Positions 53,570-63,840 of a stretch of DNA of 64,000 nt are shown here, piece after piece (the stretch's first letter is position 1; each line of letters opens with the position of its first letter). The notes below the pieces were generated by a model. That model did no database searches. It was not told where the DNA came from and saw only the letters and a program-made list of their open reading frames with translations. A program made the position numbers and the translations under genes. Origin of the DNA: Pogonophryne albipinna (lineage: Eukaryota > Chordata > Actinopteri > Perciformes > Artedidraconidae); contig CM053256.1 in NCBI GenBank assembly GCA_028583405.1, positions 17,150,195 to 17,214,194 on the forward strand, read 5' to 3'.

Positions 53570-54158
53570 CCTCCCTCAACATCCCTACATCCCTACAGCC
53601 CCCTATCCCTACATCCCTCTTCCCCACATTCCTCATCCCTTCATCCCTCATCCCTTCATCCCAACATCCCTCATCCCAACATCCCTCCATCCCTACATCC
53701 CTCATCCCAAATCCCCACATCCCTCATCCCTACATTCCTCCATCCCTCATCCCTACATCCCTTCATCCCTCATCCCTACATCCCTCCATCCCTCATCCCT
53801 CCATCCCTCATCCCAAATCCCTACATCCCTCCATCCCTCATCCCTCCATCCCTCATCCCTACATCCCTCATCCCCACATCCCTCCATCCCTCCATCCCTC
53901 ATCCCTTCATCCCTCCATCCCCTCAACATCCCTACATCCCTCATCCCTCCATCCCTCATCCCTACATCCCTCATTCCAAATCCCCACATCCCTCATCCCT
54001 ACATCCCTCCATCCCTCATCCCTACATCCCTCATCCCCACATCCCTCATCCCTCCATCCCTTCATCCCTCCATCCCCTCAACATCCCTCATCCCCACATC
54101 CCTCCATCCCTCCATCCCTCATCCCTTCATCCCTCCATCCCTCATCCCAACATCCTCT
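53570..54158. repeat. CATCCCT minisatellite, G-free on the + strand
   Basis: Roughly 80 irregular 7-bp units of CATCCCT, CTACATCC and CTTCATCC type. From about 53599 to 54158 no G occurs on the + strand, so the minus strand is a long series of GGGATG units. The Pro/Ser/His frame across it is an artefact of composition. Confidence 0.95.
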
Positions 54159-54415
54159 GCCTGTCACCATTTATATTTAAACGGAGCATGTTTATATACT
54201 GCGTATACTAACACCTTAATTCCAGGTATCGTCTGGGGGGCCCGTAATCAGCCCACGCAGATCATGCCGGAGACGGAACCCCCACTCTGAGTCTCCCACT
54301 GCACGGACCACAGCTCGTCCTCCCAGATCATCCCTTCACCCCCCTCATATCATTCACATGTTACTTCAATAAACGGACAAACATCACATTGTTGTGGCGT
54401 GGTTCCTGCTAGTGA

Positions 54416-54706
54416 ATGATACTTAAAGACCTTGGACCGGACCAACCCGATTTGTATATATCGCAGCAAGCTCGTGAAAAAGACAAAACGTATCAACGAG
54501 GCTTCTCACGTAGCTGGTACACCAGAAAGGCATGGCTAGCTGGATGCAAACAGGTAAATGCTGTCTTTTGTTTCCCATGCTTGCTCTTCAAACAGCCGGG
54601 GACAGATACGATCTGTTCAGAAACTAGACAAAAGTTAAGCAAGTACAAACCACAGACTGCCTGTGTCATGGAGAATACAGTCGCTGGTTTATTTATGTCT
54701 GTATAG
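54416..54706 (+). pseudogene. hAT transposase N-terminal fragment (TTF-type finger)
   Basis: The frame reads KDLGPDQPDLYISQQ, RGFSRSWYTRKAWLAGC and VNAVFCFPCLLFKQPG. The aromatic WY..WL followed by CFPC..F is the TTF-type zinc finger at the N-terminus of ZMYM/hAT-like transposases. After about 54600 similarity fades and no RNase H-like DDE domain follows. Confidence 0.7.
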
Positions 54707-55267
54707 GCCGTTGTTGTGAGTGTGGACGGTCGGAGCATATATAACGTTAGCTTAGCCAAGCTCCATTTAGAAAACACGCATTTTAAAAGGGTTTTTCGCC
54801 TGCCGTCTGTCTGCAGACTTGTCAAAGCGTTCATGGTTTTTACTAACCGGTATCAGTATGTTGTTAATTCGGCATCATTTTGAAACGTGTATTACAATCA
54901 AATCACGGTGAAATATGTTCATCTTATTGTAGTTGTAGCCCCCTTGCCAGCGATTCTCTCTCTAGTTTAGCATACTCAGCCCGACTCAGCCTGGTTGTTC
55001 CTGGCCCTAGAACCACGATTTTATGGGGCCAGAAAAACAGTGAATTAGGACCCGCTAGCCGGTACTAGGCCAAGTGGAAACGCAACCAAAAACGGGCCCC
55101 GCACGGCTCGGCACGCTTAAAGCGAGCTCCGCGCTGCACTGGAAACGCGCCATTACATCACCAGAAGTCCTAATTTAAGGGGTAATTTCTCCCAAAAAAA
55201 AATGTTTTACTCACTATATCAACAGCCCCACCAAAAATATTTTCCACCAGCCGCCACTGATATTGAG

Positions 55268-55730
55268 TGATTCAAAATGTTTATAAAAACGTTGTGATTG
55301 AAAGCCGCTGTGTAAATTACACATATCCGTGAGGTCTCCACCAAGACACTCCTATTGTTTATTGTTGTATTGGAGAGTGCCCGCTTTTGTTTTACAAAGA
55401 TAACTCAATAACTATCACAGCTGTTGGAACAAGGGATGGGTATTGTAAAGCTTTTATTGGTAGGCCTACTACTACTCTTACCGACGATACTGCTTATCGA
55501 TCCGGTAGGCTACTTCTGTACCGGAACTGTATTTGTATTGGTACTTTTTGTATTCCACTACCATTCAGATGTAAATGTTGTACTTCTACTCCACTACATT
55601 TCAGAGTTAAATGGTGTACTTTTCCTCCACTACATGTATTTAATACCTTTTACAGATGTGGATGAATGATATGAAATATAATCGTGTTAAATCAGACTTT
55701 AGTTCCACCTGGAGTAAATTCACAAGCTAC
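55268..55730. other. Short non-coding interval
   Basis: No gene. TACTTCTACTCCACTACATT-like wording around 55575-55640 recurs near 62250-62390, suggesting a shared repeat fragment. Confidence 0.4.
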
Positions 55731-56356
55731 TAGGGGTGTAACGGTATCCGTATTCGTCCCGTACCGTCACGGTTCGGACGTCACGGTTCGGCACATGCAG
55801 TCACTGTCACAAGGCGAATACGCCTTTTTTTACGAGTGGGAAAAAAGTCTGTCACTCAGGGCAGTATTACACTATATATAATCCAGGGGGCGGTATTGCG
55901 CATAAAAGCCAGCCGCACGTAAATGACAAATGAAGAACAAGAACAAAACACAACAAAACGAACACAATACATGAAGAAGATACAGTTCTGTATTGCCTTT
56001 TATTGATTGTGATTGAAACAATTTCTTATTATTTATTTTAATATTTTCAAGACATTCTTTTTAGTTGTACAGCTTATTTAACCTTTTTGTTTGACATCAG
56101 CAAATAATATGGCCATCTGAGTGTTACTGTTTATGGTTTGTTTTTAATGGTGTAATAAAGTTAATGATTCCAAATGTTAGAGTTCCTTATTTTCATACCA
56201 AAACTTGCACTACTGTTAAAAATAAATAACAGCAACAAAATTATGCATTTGGGACTTTTTTTTGCTTTTCCTTGTTGTACCGAACCCGTACCGAACCGTG
56301 ACCCCCAAACCGAGGTATGAACTGAACCGTGACTTCTGTGAACCGTTACACCCCTA
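55731..56356. mobile_element. hAT-like MITE (TAGGGGTGTAACGGT ends)
   Basis: It begins TAGGGGTGTAACGGT and ends ACCGTTACACCCCTA apart from small differences. Subterminal CCGAACCGTGAC repeats occur at the right and CACGGTTCGG repeats at the left. GCTAC occurs on both sides, but an 8-bp duplication is not exact. No transposase. Confidence 0.8.
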
Positions 56357-56737
56357 GCTACCCTGCAGTATACAAAGTCATTCAAACTAGCTGCACCTTT
56401 ACCAGCTTTGAGAACACTTTCATGATCAATCATTATAAAACATATCATATATATTATTCTGAAATGGACCAATCTGCACAATGACTACTTTTACTGTCGC
56501 TACTTTAACTATATTTTGATGATAATACTTTTCTACTTTTACTTGTAACAAAGTAAGATAATACATAATCTATAATGTGCAAAATGTGTGCTTTAGTTAG
56601 GGATTTTGATATCATCTGTTTAAGTTATCTCACTTTACAGATACAAACGTGTTCTTTGCTCAAATCTGCTTTTAAGCTAATTCAAAAATCACATTGTACT
56701 GTTTGATTTATTCTTGTTTGTATGTATTTGTTTCCAG

Positions 56738-56937
56738 AGGCCAGAGTATGCATACATAGAAACTGCTGCACGGAACTTGCTGTCTCTTTTAACAGCAACA
56801 GTCAGCCAAGGGCAGGTTCAGGATCAAGGCCAGCCCCAGCCCCAGGTTCAGGTTAAGAATCAGGGCCAGTCTTCCAGCCAGGGAACTAGTCAGGAGTTGA
56901 GAGTGAGGCCAGCCAATGTCCAGCAGGAGATGACAAA
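56738..56937 (+). CDS. HECT-like gene, exon with Gln-rich segment
   Basis: The acceptor TTTCCAG precedes 56738. The frame reads RPEYAYIETAARNLLSLLTA and then a Gln/Gly-rich tract (GQVQDQGQPQPQVQVKNQGQ). A donor GTTAGA follows 56937 in phase 2, which matches the next exon. No start codon belongs to the exon, so an upstream exon is missing or unrecognised. Confidence 0.65.
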
Positions 56938-57025
56938 GTTAGAAAAATTACAATGTTGCTACAATGTATAAAGTATGGTTGGTAGTTAAGATTGTGTATG
57001 ACATGCCTTTCAATTTTCTTTCCAG

Positions 57026-57251
57026 GTCTTTTCCAGGTCTCTTCAGAAGAGAGCGAACCAGTGGCAAACGTAGATTTCCTGTGCCACTGAGAACAGTTTC
57101 AGCCACATCCACAAAGACCCTTAATGTACAGTTTTATTTGCTCCCAAAACCCATTAGCAGAATTCCACAAGGGACTCAGGAGCTCAGGCTGTTGATGGTA
57201 GGCCTAGGTAAACGCCTTATAGCATTGCCTGAATAGAGCAACCATGCAGAG
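57026..57251 (+). CDS. HECT-like gene, exon with in-frame TAG
   Basis: After TTTCCAG the frame reads SFPGLFRRERTSGKRRFPV, then STKTLNVQFYLLPKPISRI and QELRLLMVGLGKRLIALPE. A TAG at 57234-57236 follows. The same frame then continues SNHAE to a donor GTGACC in phase 0. The conserved wording continues across the stop, so the exon end is probably 57251 and the TAG is a disabling mutation. Confidence 0.7.
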
Positions 57252-57364
57252 GTGACCATTAAAATAATTATATTTCATTAAGAGGCTAGCCATGGTAATT
57301 TAATACGATTTGTAGTGCTAATGGTTTTTTTGTTGTCCTTGTTGTATATTGTCTTCCTACTAAG

Positions 57365-57440
57365 ATTTCAACAGTTCTTTCGGCTGAATACCCAAAACTG
57401 GAGACTTTGTCTGGTGGATGGCTAATTTATAAAGCATCGG
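57365..57440 (+). CDS. HECT-like gene, short exon
   Basis: It reads ISTVLSAEYPKLETLSGGWL, then IYKASG, between acceptor CTACTAAG and donor GTAAGC. It ends in phase 1, matching the exon at 57595. Confidence 0.72.
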
Positions 57441-57594
57441 GTAAGCAGATTCAGCATTATTTAAAAATGGTGTGACACAACTATAATGGGTTGAGATTTT
57501 AAACTACATTTTTATTTTTATGTTTTAATCAATGTTGAAAACAAATACAAATAAATTGATGTATGCTCACTTCGCACTTTCAAAAATACTGAAG

Positions 57595-57866
57595 GAGGAA
57601 GTGGCCAGAGAAAACTTTCTGTGATCCCACCTGAGTCCGAAGGCTACACAGCAAAAATGCTAAAGGGAATTTTGAATAATGGAAAACACACACTTTTCAT
57701 TATTCCACTTCAAGAGGAACTAGACACCACGCCTCTTCCCGCTGATGCCCCTGAGTTCAGCAAAATGCCTACATCTCAATGCAGGACCTGTGGAGAAACC
57801 TTACCCCTACAGTTTCTTGCTCTACATGTTGAGTCTTGTAGCAAGTCTGCAGAAGATACTGAACAA
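57595..57866 (+). CDS. HECT-like gene, exon with first UBZ-like finger
   Basis: It begins GGSGQRKLSVIPPESEGYTA and ends in SAEDTEQ. The finger CRTCGETLPLQFLALHVESC shows Cys-x2-Cys-x11-His-x3-Cys, the UBZ4 (Rad18-type) spacing. The acceptor CTGAAG is weak and the donor is GTAGGT, phase 0. Confidence 0.75.
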
Positions 57867-57996
57867 GTAGGTTTTTTCTTTACATGAGACCTTGCTGAGC
57901 TAAAGCACCTTGTTCTTGAATCTTTTTTTTTCAGTGAGTGCATATCCAAACTATAGTATTGTCATATAACGTTTGTAAATCTGATCCACTTAACAG

Positions 57997-58048
57997 GAAA
58001 TTGATGAAGATTCAGATGAAAAGCAAGACCATGATGATCAAGACAATA
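57997..58048 (+). CDS. HECT-like gene, acidic mini-exon
   Basis: It encodes EIDEDSDEKQDHDDQDN between acceptor TTAACAG and donor GTAAGT. It is a charged linker separating the two zinc fingers. The phase is consistent on both sides. Confidence 0.72.
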
Positions 58049-58368
58049 GTAAGTCAATACACTTTCATGACACAAAAAATAAAACTTAACATAATTCTAT
58101 GCTACACTCATCAATGATAATATATAACTTCACTTGTGGTGTACTTATTCATATAATTATTTGTCTAGTCATTAGTCTGATCTGCTTCCTTCTATGTCTT
58201 TCTTATTTGTTTCCCAGTGACCACAAAGTTGTTGTTGAAATGCTTCCTCTGCTTGCGCAGATCATTTATATTTGAAATTTCAGAGCCGTTGTCAGAGTTA
58301 TTTTGGCTTCATTTGTCTTTCATTGCTACAGCTGTATTAAACTAATGCTGCTCACTGTATTTTTTCAG

Positions 58369-58462
58369 CTTCCCCAGTCGAGAGTGAGAAAGAGTGTCCC
58401 ATATGCCAAGTAGTGTACCCTGCTGACATCATCGAGATGCATGCCAGTTCCTGCGTTGAGAG
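58369..58462 (+). CDS. HECT-like gene, exon with second UBZ-like finger
   Basis: It reads SPVESEKECPICQVVYPADI and on to EMHASSCVER. The finger again has Cys-x2-Cys-x11-His-x3-Cys. The acceptor TTTTTTCAG is strong and the donor is GTATAT. It ends in phase 2, which does not match the next recognised exon, so an exon may be missing between them. Confidence 0.75.
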
Positions 58463-58654
58463 GTATATTGTTGTGCTGTATAGTTTAGCCTTGAGGCTTA
58501 ACAAATGTGCCTTTTTTCATCAGATGCATACAAGTTCACATATCCAGTAATCATAGATAAAGGTTTATTTCAAAGTTTGAATTCTTCTTTCCTTTAAACT
58601 ACACAAAATATGCTGAGCATTTAACATGGTTACTAATGAGTATAAATACTTAAC

Positions 58655-58790
58655 ATTACTCCAGGCTGTTGGAAAACAATACTTTATGGGAAACAATAAA
58701 GTCAAAGTGTTGCCGTGGCCTCACCGATCTCTAGACTTGAGTATAATAGAAAATCTCTATTTGACCATGCAATCTGAGATATCACACATA
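58655..58790 (+). mobile_element. Tc1-like transposase relic in an intron
   Basis: One frame reads NNKVKVLPWPHRSLDLSIIE followed by NLY. It resembles the stretch before the final catalytic Glu of Tc1/mariner transposases (WP.QSPDLNPIE.LW). It is very short with no terminal repeats recognised. Confidence 0.5.
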
Positions 58791-59007
58791 TGTACAACTT
58801 AAAGGGACCACTAAAAGACAGAGGACATGCAGGTCGTTCCAGAATTTATAAAGTGGAGAAAAACATCTGAACTTGGAATATTTTCATTATTTCCCTACAG
58901 CTTTAGACCACTGTTGTTACTTTTGAATTTAACGTTGGACTCAATTGTACATGTGTCATATTTCAATATGGAGAATATTTTGTCTTTGAGGCCATCAACT
59001 CTGGAAG

Positions 59008-59134
59008 GGCTTTCGTATGGTGGCGGATGTAGAGGCAATGGAAGAACCATCTGCCACATCTTCACAGATGACACCATGGCAAAATCAGCCAACAAGTTCT
59101 GCCGGACCCTCTAGAGCTGCCAACACAACTGAAG
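59008..59134 (+). CDS. HECT-like gene, Ser/Thr-rich linker exon
   Basis: It reads GFRMVADVEAMEEPSATSSQ, then SSAGPSRAANTTE, with donor GTGTGT in phase 1. The 5' border is uncertain: CTGGAAG at 59007 or CTTTGAG at 58990. Neither joins the preceding exon in phase. Confidence 0.55.
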
Positions 59135-59227
59135 GTGTGTTGTGTATTGTAACAACCTGCTAGTGGTCCTAGTTTAAAACCTTTGGTTTATTGCTTTTGA
59201 CATTTTGAAATCTTTATTAAATTATAG

Positions 59228-59423
59228 ATTGGAAAACTATACCAGACCCAGCCAGGGCTGCTCGGCTGTACAGAGAAACAATGCTGGACATTCATGCATC
59301 AGGGAAGCCGCTGCATTTGCATGTTAACCTGGGAGACAGCATCTCAGACCAAGAAATGGCTTTCATTGCATTTTAAAAGGCACGCAATGTAGAGTGTGCA
59401 AATCCTATGCAATGCAGACTTGA
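59228..59423 (+). CDS. HECT-like gene, HECT-proximal exon with in-frame TAA
   Basis: After acceptor TTATAG the frame reads DWKTIPDPARAARLYRETML, then HLHVNLGDSISDQEMAFIAF. A TAA at 59374-59376 follows, then KARNVECANPMQCRLE, which still reads like the family. The exon should end in phase 1 after GAAG at about 59423. The next bases are AT, not GT, so the splice donor seems lost. Confidence 0.68.
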
Positions 59424-59504
59424 AGATTTGCCCTTTTTGTTTTAGTGCAGTTGTTTTTTTCACAAAAAAATACCCAGAATATTTACATTTCTTATAATTG
59501 CTAG

Positions 59505-59591
59505 GTGATCCTGCAATCGGAGAGGGAGTGGACCGCTACTGGTTTTCCAGAGTGATGCAGAAGCTGAAAGAGGGTTTTAACTTGAACTTTG
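59505..59591 (+). CDS. HECT-like gene, HECT domain start
   Basis: It reads GDPAIGEGVDRYWFSRVMQK, then LKEGFNLNFG, between acceptor TTGCTAG and donor GTAGGG in phase 1. This is the start of the HECT-like N-lobe. Confidence 0.75.
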
Positions 59592-60996
59592 GTAGGGTGT
59601 CTTATATATATGTTGAAGTGTGTTCATGCTGCAATATTCCTAATCCATCTATAATTTATCCAATTAAAACATATTTAAGATACGATCAGACCTACATATA
59701 TATTTTAATGTAATTTATTCTGTACAACCACATAATTGCTGAGTAATATATAGGGCTGTCAAGTTAAAAAAAAATTAACGCCACTAATTATTTTTAACGC
59801 GATTAACGCATGTGTATTGTTTGTCCTCGGCCGCCCCGTAGTTTCAGAGCGCATCGAGTTTAAAATACCATCTACAAGCTCAGTGGCGTGCACAGATATT
59901 TATAGGGGCAGGTGATCAAGAGAAAAAAAAAGGGCACCTTCTGAGTCGAAATTGTGCGCTCCGAAATTGTGCGCAAAAATTTGCCGGATAATGGCGGATT
60001 TTGTTAGTTTCTTTTCGGTTTTTGGTTACTTTATTTCGGTTTTAGGGTTAGGTTAGGGTTATGTTATTTAATTCTTATTTTTGCCTGATTTTACTGATTT
60101 ATTATCAAAAAAAATATTATTTTAACATTTATTTTTATTATTCTAAATGACTTAGGGGGGTCCAATCTGAAGGATTGACGCCCCTGGTGGAACCGCCGGC
60201 TGCCTTACCCCCAGACCCGGCGGCAGACATACGTCTCTGGGTGGGCATTTGATTTACCAGGGCGGGCCCACCGCGACACTTACATTTCCCGGGAAATCTG
60301 AATTGTCAACGGGGGGGGGGGGAGGCGCTCGTGAATTGTTGAAAGAGAGGGGTTTTAGATTGCCATAAGTCTGTTGACGGTCTTATGTATCCATTGGTTT
60401 GTTTTGTGGCACATTTGTAACGCAGGCAAACTTGAGCGCACACCGGGTGGAGAGATGGAGTGAGGTTGAGCGATGGAGAGAAAGGGAGGGAGAGAGAGAG
60501 ATTGAGCGAGGCAGAGAGCCTGTGCAGCGGTCTGCTTGCGCACAGAGCAGGAGTTTGTGAGAGAGCCGGCTTGAGAGTACATTTCTCTTCAAAATATAAT
60601 TGATTGCCAGCTGACTTGCTTGCTCGTTGGTAACAGGCCTAACTGGTTTCTTCTAATGTGCCTGCCTGCATCTGGCGCTGAGTTGCCAGATTCCTTTCGT
60701 GAACCTCTAGCAAGAGTAAACTAACTGACAGGCTGCTGTGCCGCATCTCACTCAAAAACCCACACGACTCAACCCAGCGAAAAACCAGTCTTGCGCGCAG
60801 CCTTTCATTCAGAATTTCCTAGCAAAATAAAAAAATGATATTAAACTAATTCAAAAATAAATATTAGGACAAAGCCCTACAAATAACAACAATAAACATA
60901 ATAATAAAACAATAAAAATGTGGTATTCAGCCCTGATTAAAACAGCGGGCCCAAATCCTGGATGGGCGGGCCCGCCCATGACGCCGGGTCTGCTTA

Positions 60997-61750
60997 CCCC
61001 TAGTTTCCACTGGGTCGCGTTACGGCTCCGCCGCGGTTTTGGTCCGGCCTCCTCCGGCGTCATACCCTACCGGGCGCGTTTCACAAGCGTTTCAGAAGCA
61101 TTACGGAAGCGGAGCGTCGTGCATGCCGGCTCGCAGTTCTTGTTGATTTGGGCATATTTCCTGGACATTTGTACTTCTACAAGAAAGTAAGTAGGCTACG
61201 TAGTTAAATGGTTTATTTGTGTGTCTGTTTAAATCGTGTTTATTGTTGTTATTTCCTATTTTGTTGTGTTGTAGACTGCAGACATAATTAATAATAATTG
61301 TAATAGTCCAGTTAAAAACAACATGAATCAAAGATGGGTTGCTGTATTTTAGAGGTAAAAAAAAAGCATTCATCATCGTAATTATTCTATATAATTTACA
61401 CACAGTGCCTGTAAACCGAAGGAGAACGCTGGCCTTTATTCTCCTACTGGAAAGACTAAAGAGGAGGGATGGGGGGAGGAGAAGGAACCGGTTTTGGGGG
61501 GTGGGCCGGATGCTGTCACTGTTCCGACATTACCTTACGGCTGCGTCGCGTCGAAAAATAGACTTCAATCCTATTTCGAGCGGAGCCCAGCGGCGAGACG
61601 CTTCTGGGACGCTTCTGAGCCGTAACACGGCGCGTCTGGTGGAATAGCACCCATTGACTAGAGTGGCCGCGATCCTTGCGGACGCCGCGGCGCAAACGCA
61701 ACGCGCCGCAGCCGCAACGCGCCGCAGACGGACCCAGTGGAAACTAGGGG
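60997..61750. mobile_element. PIF/Harbinger-like non-autonomous element
   Basis: It begins CCCCTAGTTTCCACTGGGTC and ends GACCCAGTGGAAACTAGGGG, a perfect 20-bp inverted repeat. It is flanked by TTA (60994-60996, 61751-61753), the three-base duplication typical of PIF/Harbinger. No transposase. Multiple CG-rich GCGTCG/CCGCGG motifs lie near the ends. Confidence 0.85.
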
Positions 61751-62249
61751 TTAGTAGTGTGAGATTTATTAAAGGCACATCTTGTATGTCGTAATTGCAT
61801 ATATATTTATTTCAATAACCATATGCTGTCTGATGCAGATGCCTATCTAAAACAAATCAAATAGTAGGCTTACTAGCTTCTACACGCTAAAGCAACTGTA
61901 GTCAGGGATGCAAACTCATCAGGTATGAAAAAGGTGACAAGGATCCGAGCCCCCCGACCCCACGGAATATCGGCTTTAAAATTAGGAATAACAGAGGATT
62001 TTAGCAGTCAGAACAACTAAAGCAGCAGGTAATAATAACAGAAACGCCAAAGAGTTACATCTAATAGAAATATATAAAAGCATTTATTTTAAATGTGTAG
62101 CAGTCAGTTTATAATTTTGGCTGTTGAGCATTTTGAAAATGTATTTTCATGCCTCTTAGTATTTTTATAATACTTTTCTACTTTCACTTGAGGAACATTT
62201 TGAATGCAGGACTTTTACTGTACTCCTGAACAGAGTATTCCTACACTCT

Positions 62250-62375
62250 GGTACTTCTACTCAAGTACAAGATCTGAGTACTTCTACTTTTACTCAAGTA
62301 CAAGATCTGAGTACTTCTACTTTTACTCAAGTACAAGATCTGAGTACTTCTACTTTTACTCTAGTACAATCTCTA
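62250..62375. repeat. 33-bp tandem repeat
   Basis: GTACTTCTACTTTTACTCAA followed by GTACAAGATCTGA repeats about 3.5 times. Confidence 0.92.
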
Positions 62376-63419
62376 TACTTATACCACCTCTGTTTATAGC
62401 CTATGAAAAAAACAATTAGAAAACGAAGGCTAAAGCTAACGTTAGCAGATAGTGACAATGCTAGCTAGCTAGCTCAACGATTCCTTAAATGATATTGCGA
62501 CAGAAAAACTTTTCAGTGCACATCACGCTCTGCCGCTCTGCTCGGCTCAGTCTGTGCCACAGTGACTCCGCACAGTTAATGAACACACCGTAGATAATGT
62601 AGCTGACCCTCATCCCGGAGCAGCAGAGTTCAGCCGACCCGACAGGCAGGAAGACTCGAGCACACAGCTCGCGCTTCATATATAAAAAAATAACACCATG
62701 CGCGTCATGATGGCACATAACAGCTCGCGACCGCATATTATTTCGGCGATTAGATAAAATGTAAATTATATTTGACGCAACTTTAGTTACATTTCCATGA
62801 CTTTTCCAAAACTTTGGGAAAAATATTGTTTTCCATAACTTTTCCAGGGCCTGGAATTTGCATTTTGAATTTCCATGACTTTTCCTGGTTTTCAATGACC
62901 GTACGAACCCTGTATAGTTTAGTTTGGCATCTGATTTAGGGGATTAAACAATACACTCGTTGTATTTGTTACCTGGTGGTTACTTACTTGGTCGTCACTC
63001 GGGCACTTTTAATCGTGTTGCTGTGTGCTGCTGCACCACACACCCGCCGTGGCCTGTCTGACTGAGTGACTGACTGTCAGCTCTGCACGTTCACGTTGAG
63101 AGCAGGGAAGGGAGGGGCTGCAGCCAGGGAATGTACGGGAGTGCCGCGGGGCACGTGTGGGGATGTCTGACAACGCGCATTTGGGACATTGTTGTATATA
63201 TTAGTAGCTTTTAATCCAGAATTGATCGATGTTACCATGAGCCACATACAGTACACTGGAAAAAAAAAAACTGGAAAAAAAGGGCACATTGCTGTCCAGA
63301 GGGCAAAACGGGCAGGTGCTCAAGCACTACCTAGAGTCTATGTGTGCACGTCTCTGAGCATAGGCTATGCCTGGAGTTGCACACATAGACTGCGGGTTGC
63401 ACATAGCTCTAACGATCCA

Positions 63420-63420
<1 letters not shown>

Positions 63421-63489
<69 letters not shown>
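63421..63489. repeat. (CA)n microsatellite
   Basis: About 34 perfect CA units inside the intronic hAT. Confidence 0.97.
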
Positions 63490-63491
<2 letters not shown>

Positions 63492-63840
63492 TATTGTATT
63501 ATTGTATGAGAGAGGTTCCAGGTTGAATTGAGGCGAATAGTTGTAATGTTCAGAGGTTGTTGTGTTTAATATTCATGAGAATTGTTGTCATTGTTCAAAT
63601 GAAACAAACATTTGCATAAAGCATATTTGTCCACTCATATATTGATAAGAGTATTAAAAACTTGAACAATATTTCTCTAAGGTACATTTAGAACAGATAA
63701 AAAATGTGCGATTAATTTGCGATTAATCGCGATTAACTATGGACAATCATGCGATTAATCGCGATTAAATATTTTAATCGATTGACAGCCCTAGTAATAT
63801 AACATGATTATTGTTCCACGGATTTTTTCTGTTTGCACAG

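Larger units (their letters stand above)
52755..55259 (+). mobile_element. hAT element with TTF-type zinc-finger exon and minisatellite
   Basis: It starts CAGTGGCGGC, ends GCCGCCACTG (perfect inverses), and is flanked by the 8-bp duplication ATATTGAG (52747-52754 and 55260-55267). It contains a coding remnant at 54416-54600 and a long CATCCCT minisatellite. Most of the transposase is missing. It shares terminal motifs with the 5551-6638 hAT. Confidence 0.92.
59751..63793. mobile_element. 4-kb hAT filling an intron of the HECT-like gene
   Basis: It begins TAGGGCTGTCAAGTTAA and ends TTGACAGCCCTA. It is flanked by the exact 8-bp duplication GTAATATA (59743-59750 and 63794-63801). Subterminal ATTAACGCGATTAACGC repeats occur at both ends. 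It holds a nested Harbinger-like element, a CA microsatellite and other decayed repeats, and no recognisable transposase. A CAGTGGCGTGCACAG motif at 59881 may be the start of another nested hAT with unclear end. Confidence 0.88.

Noticed and set aside
53393..54211. 272-codon Pro/Ser/His-rich frame
   Set aside because: It lies over the CATCCCT minisatellite in a hAT; openness follows from the lack of G and hence few stop codons.
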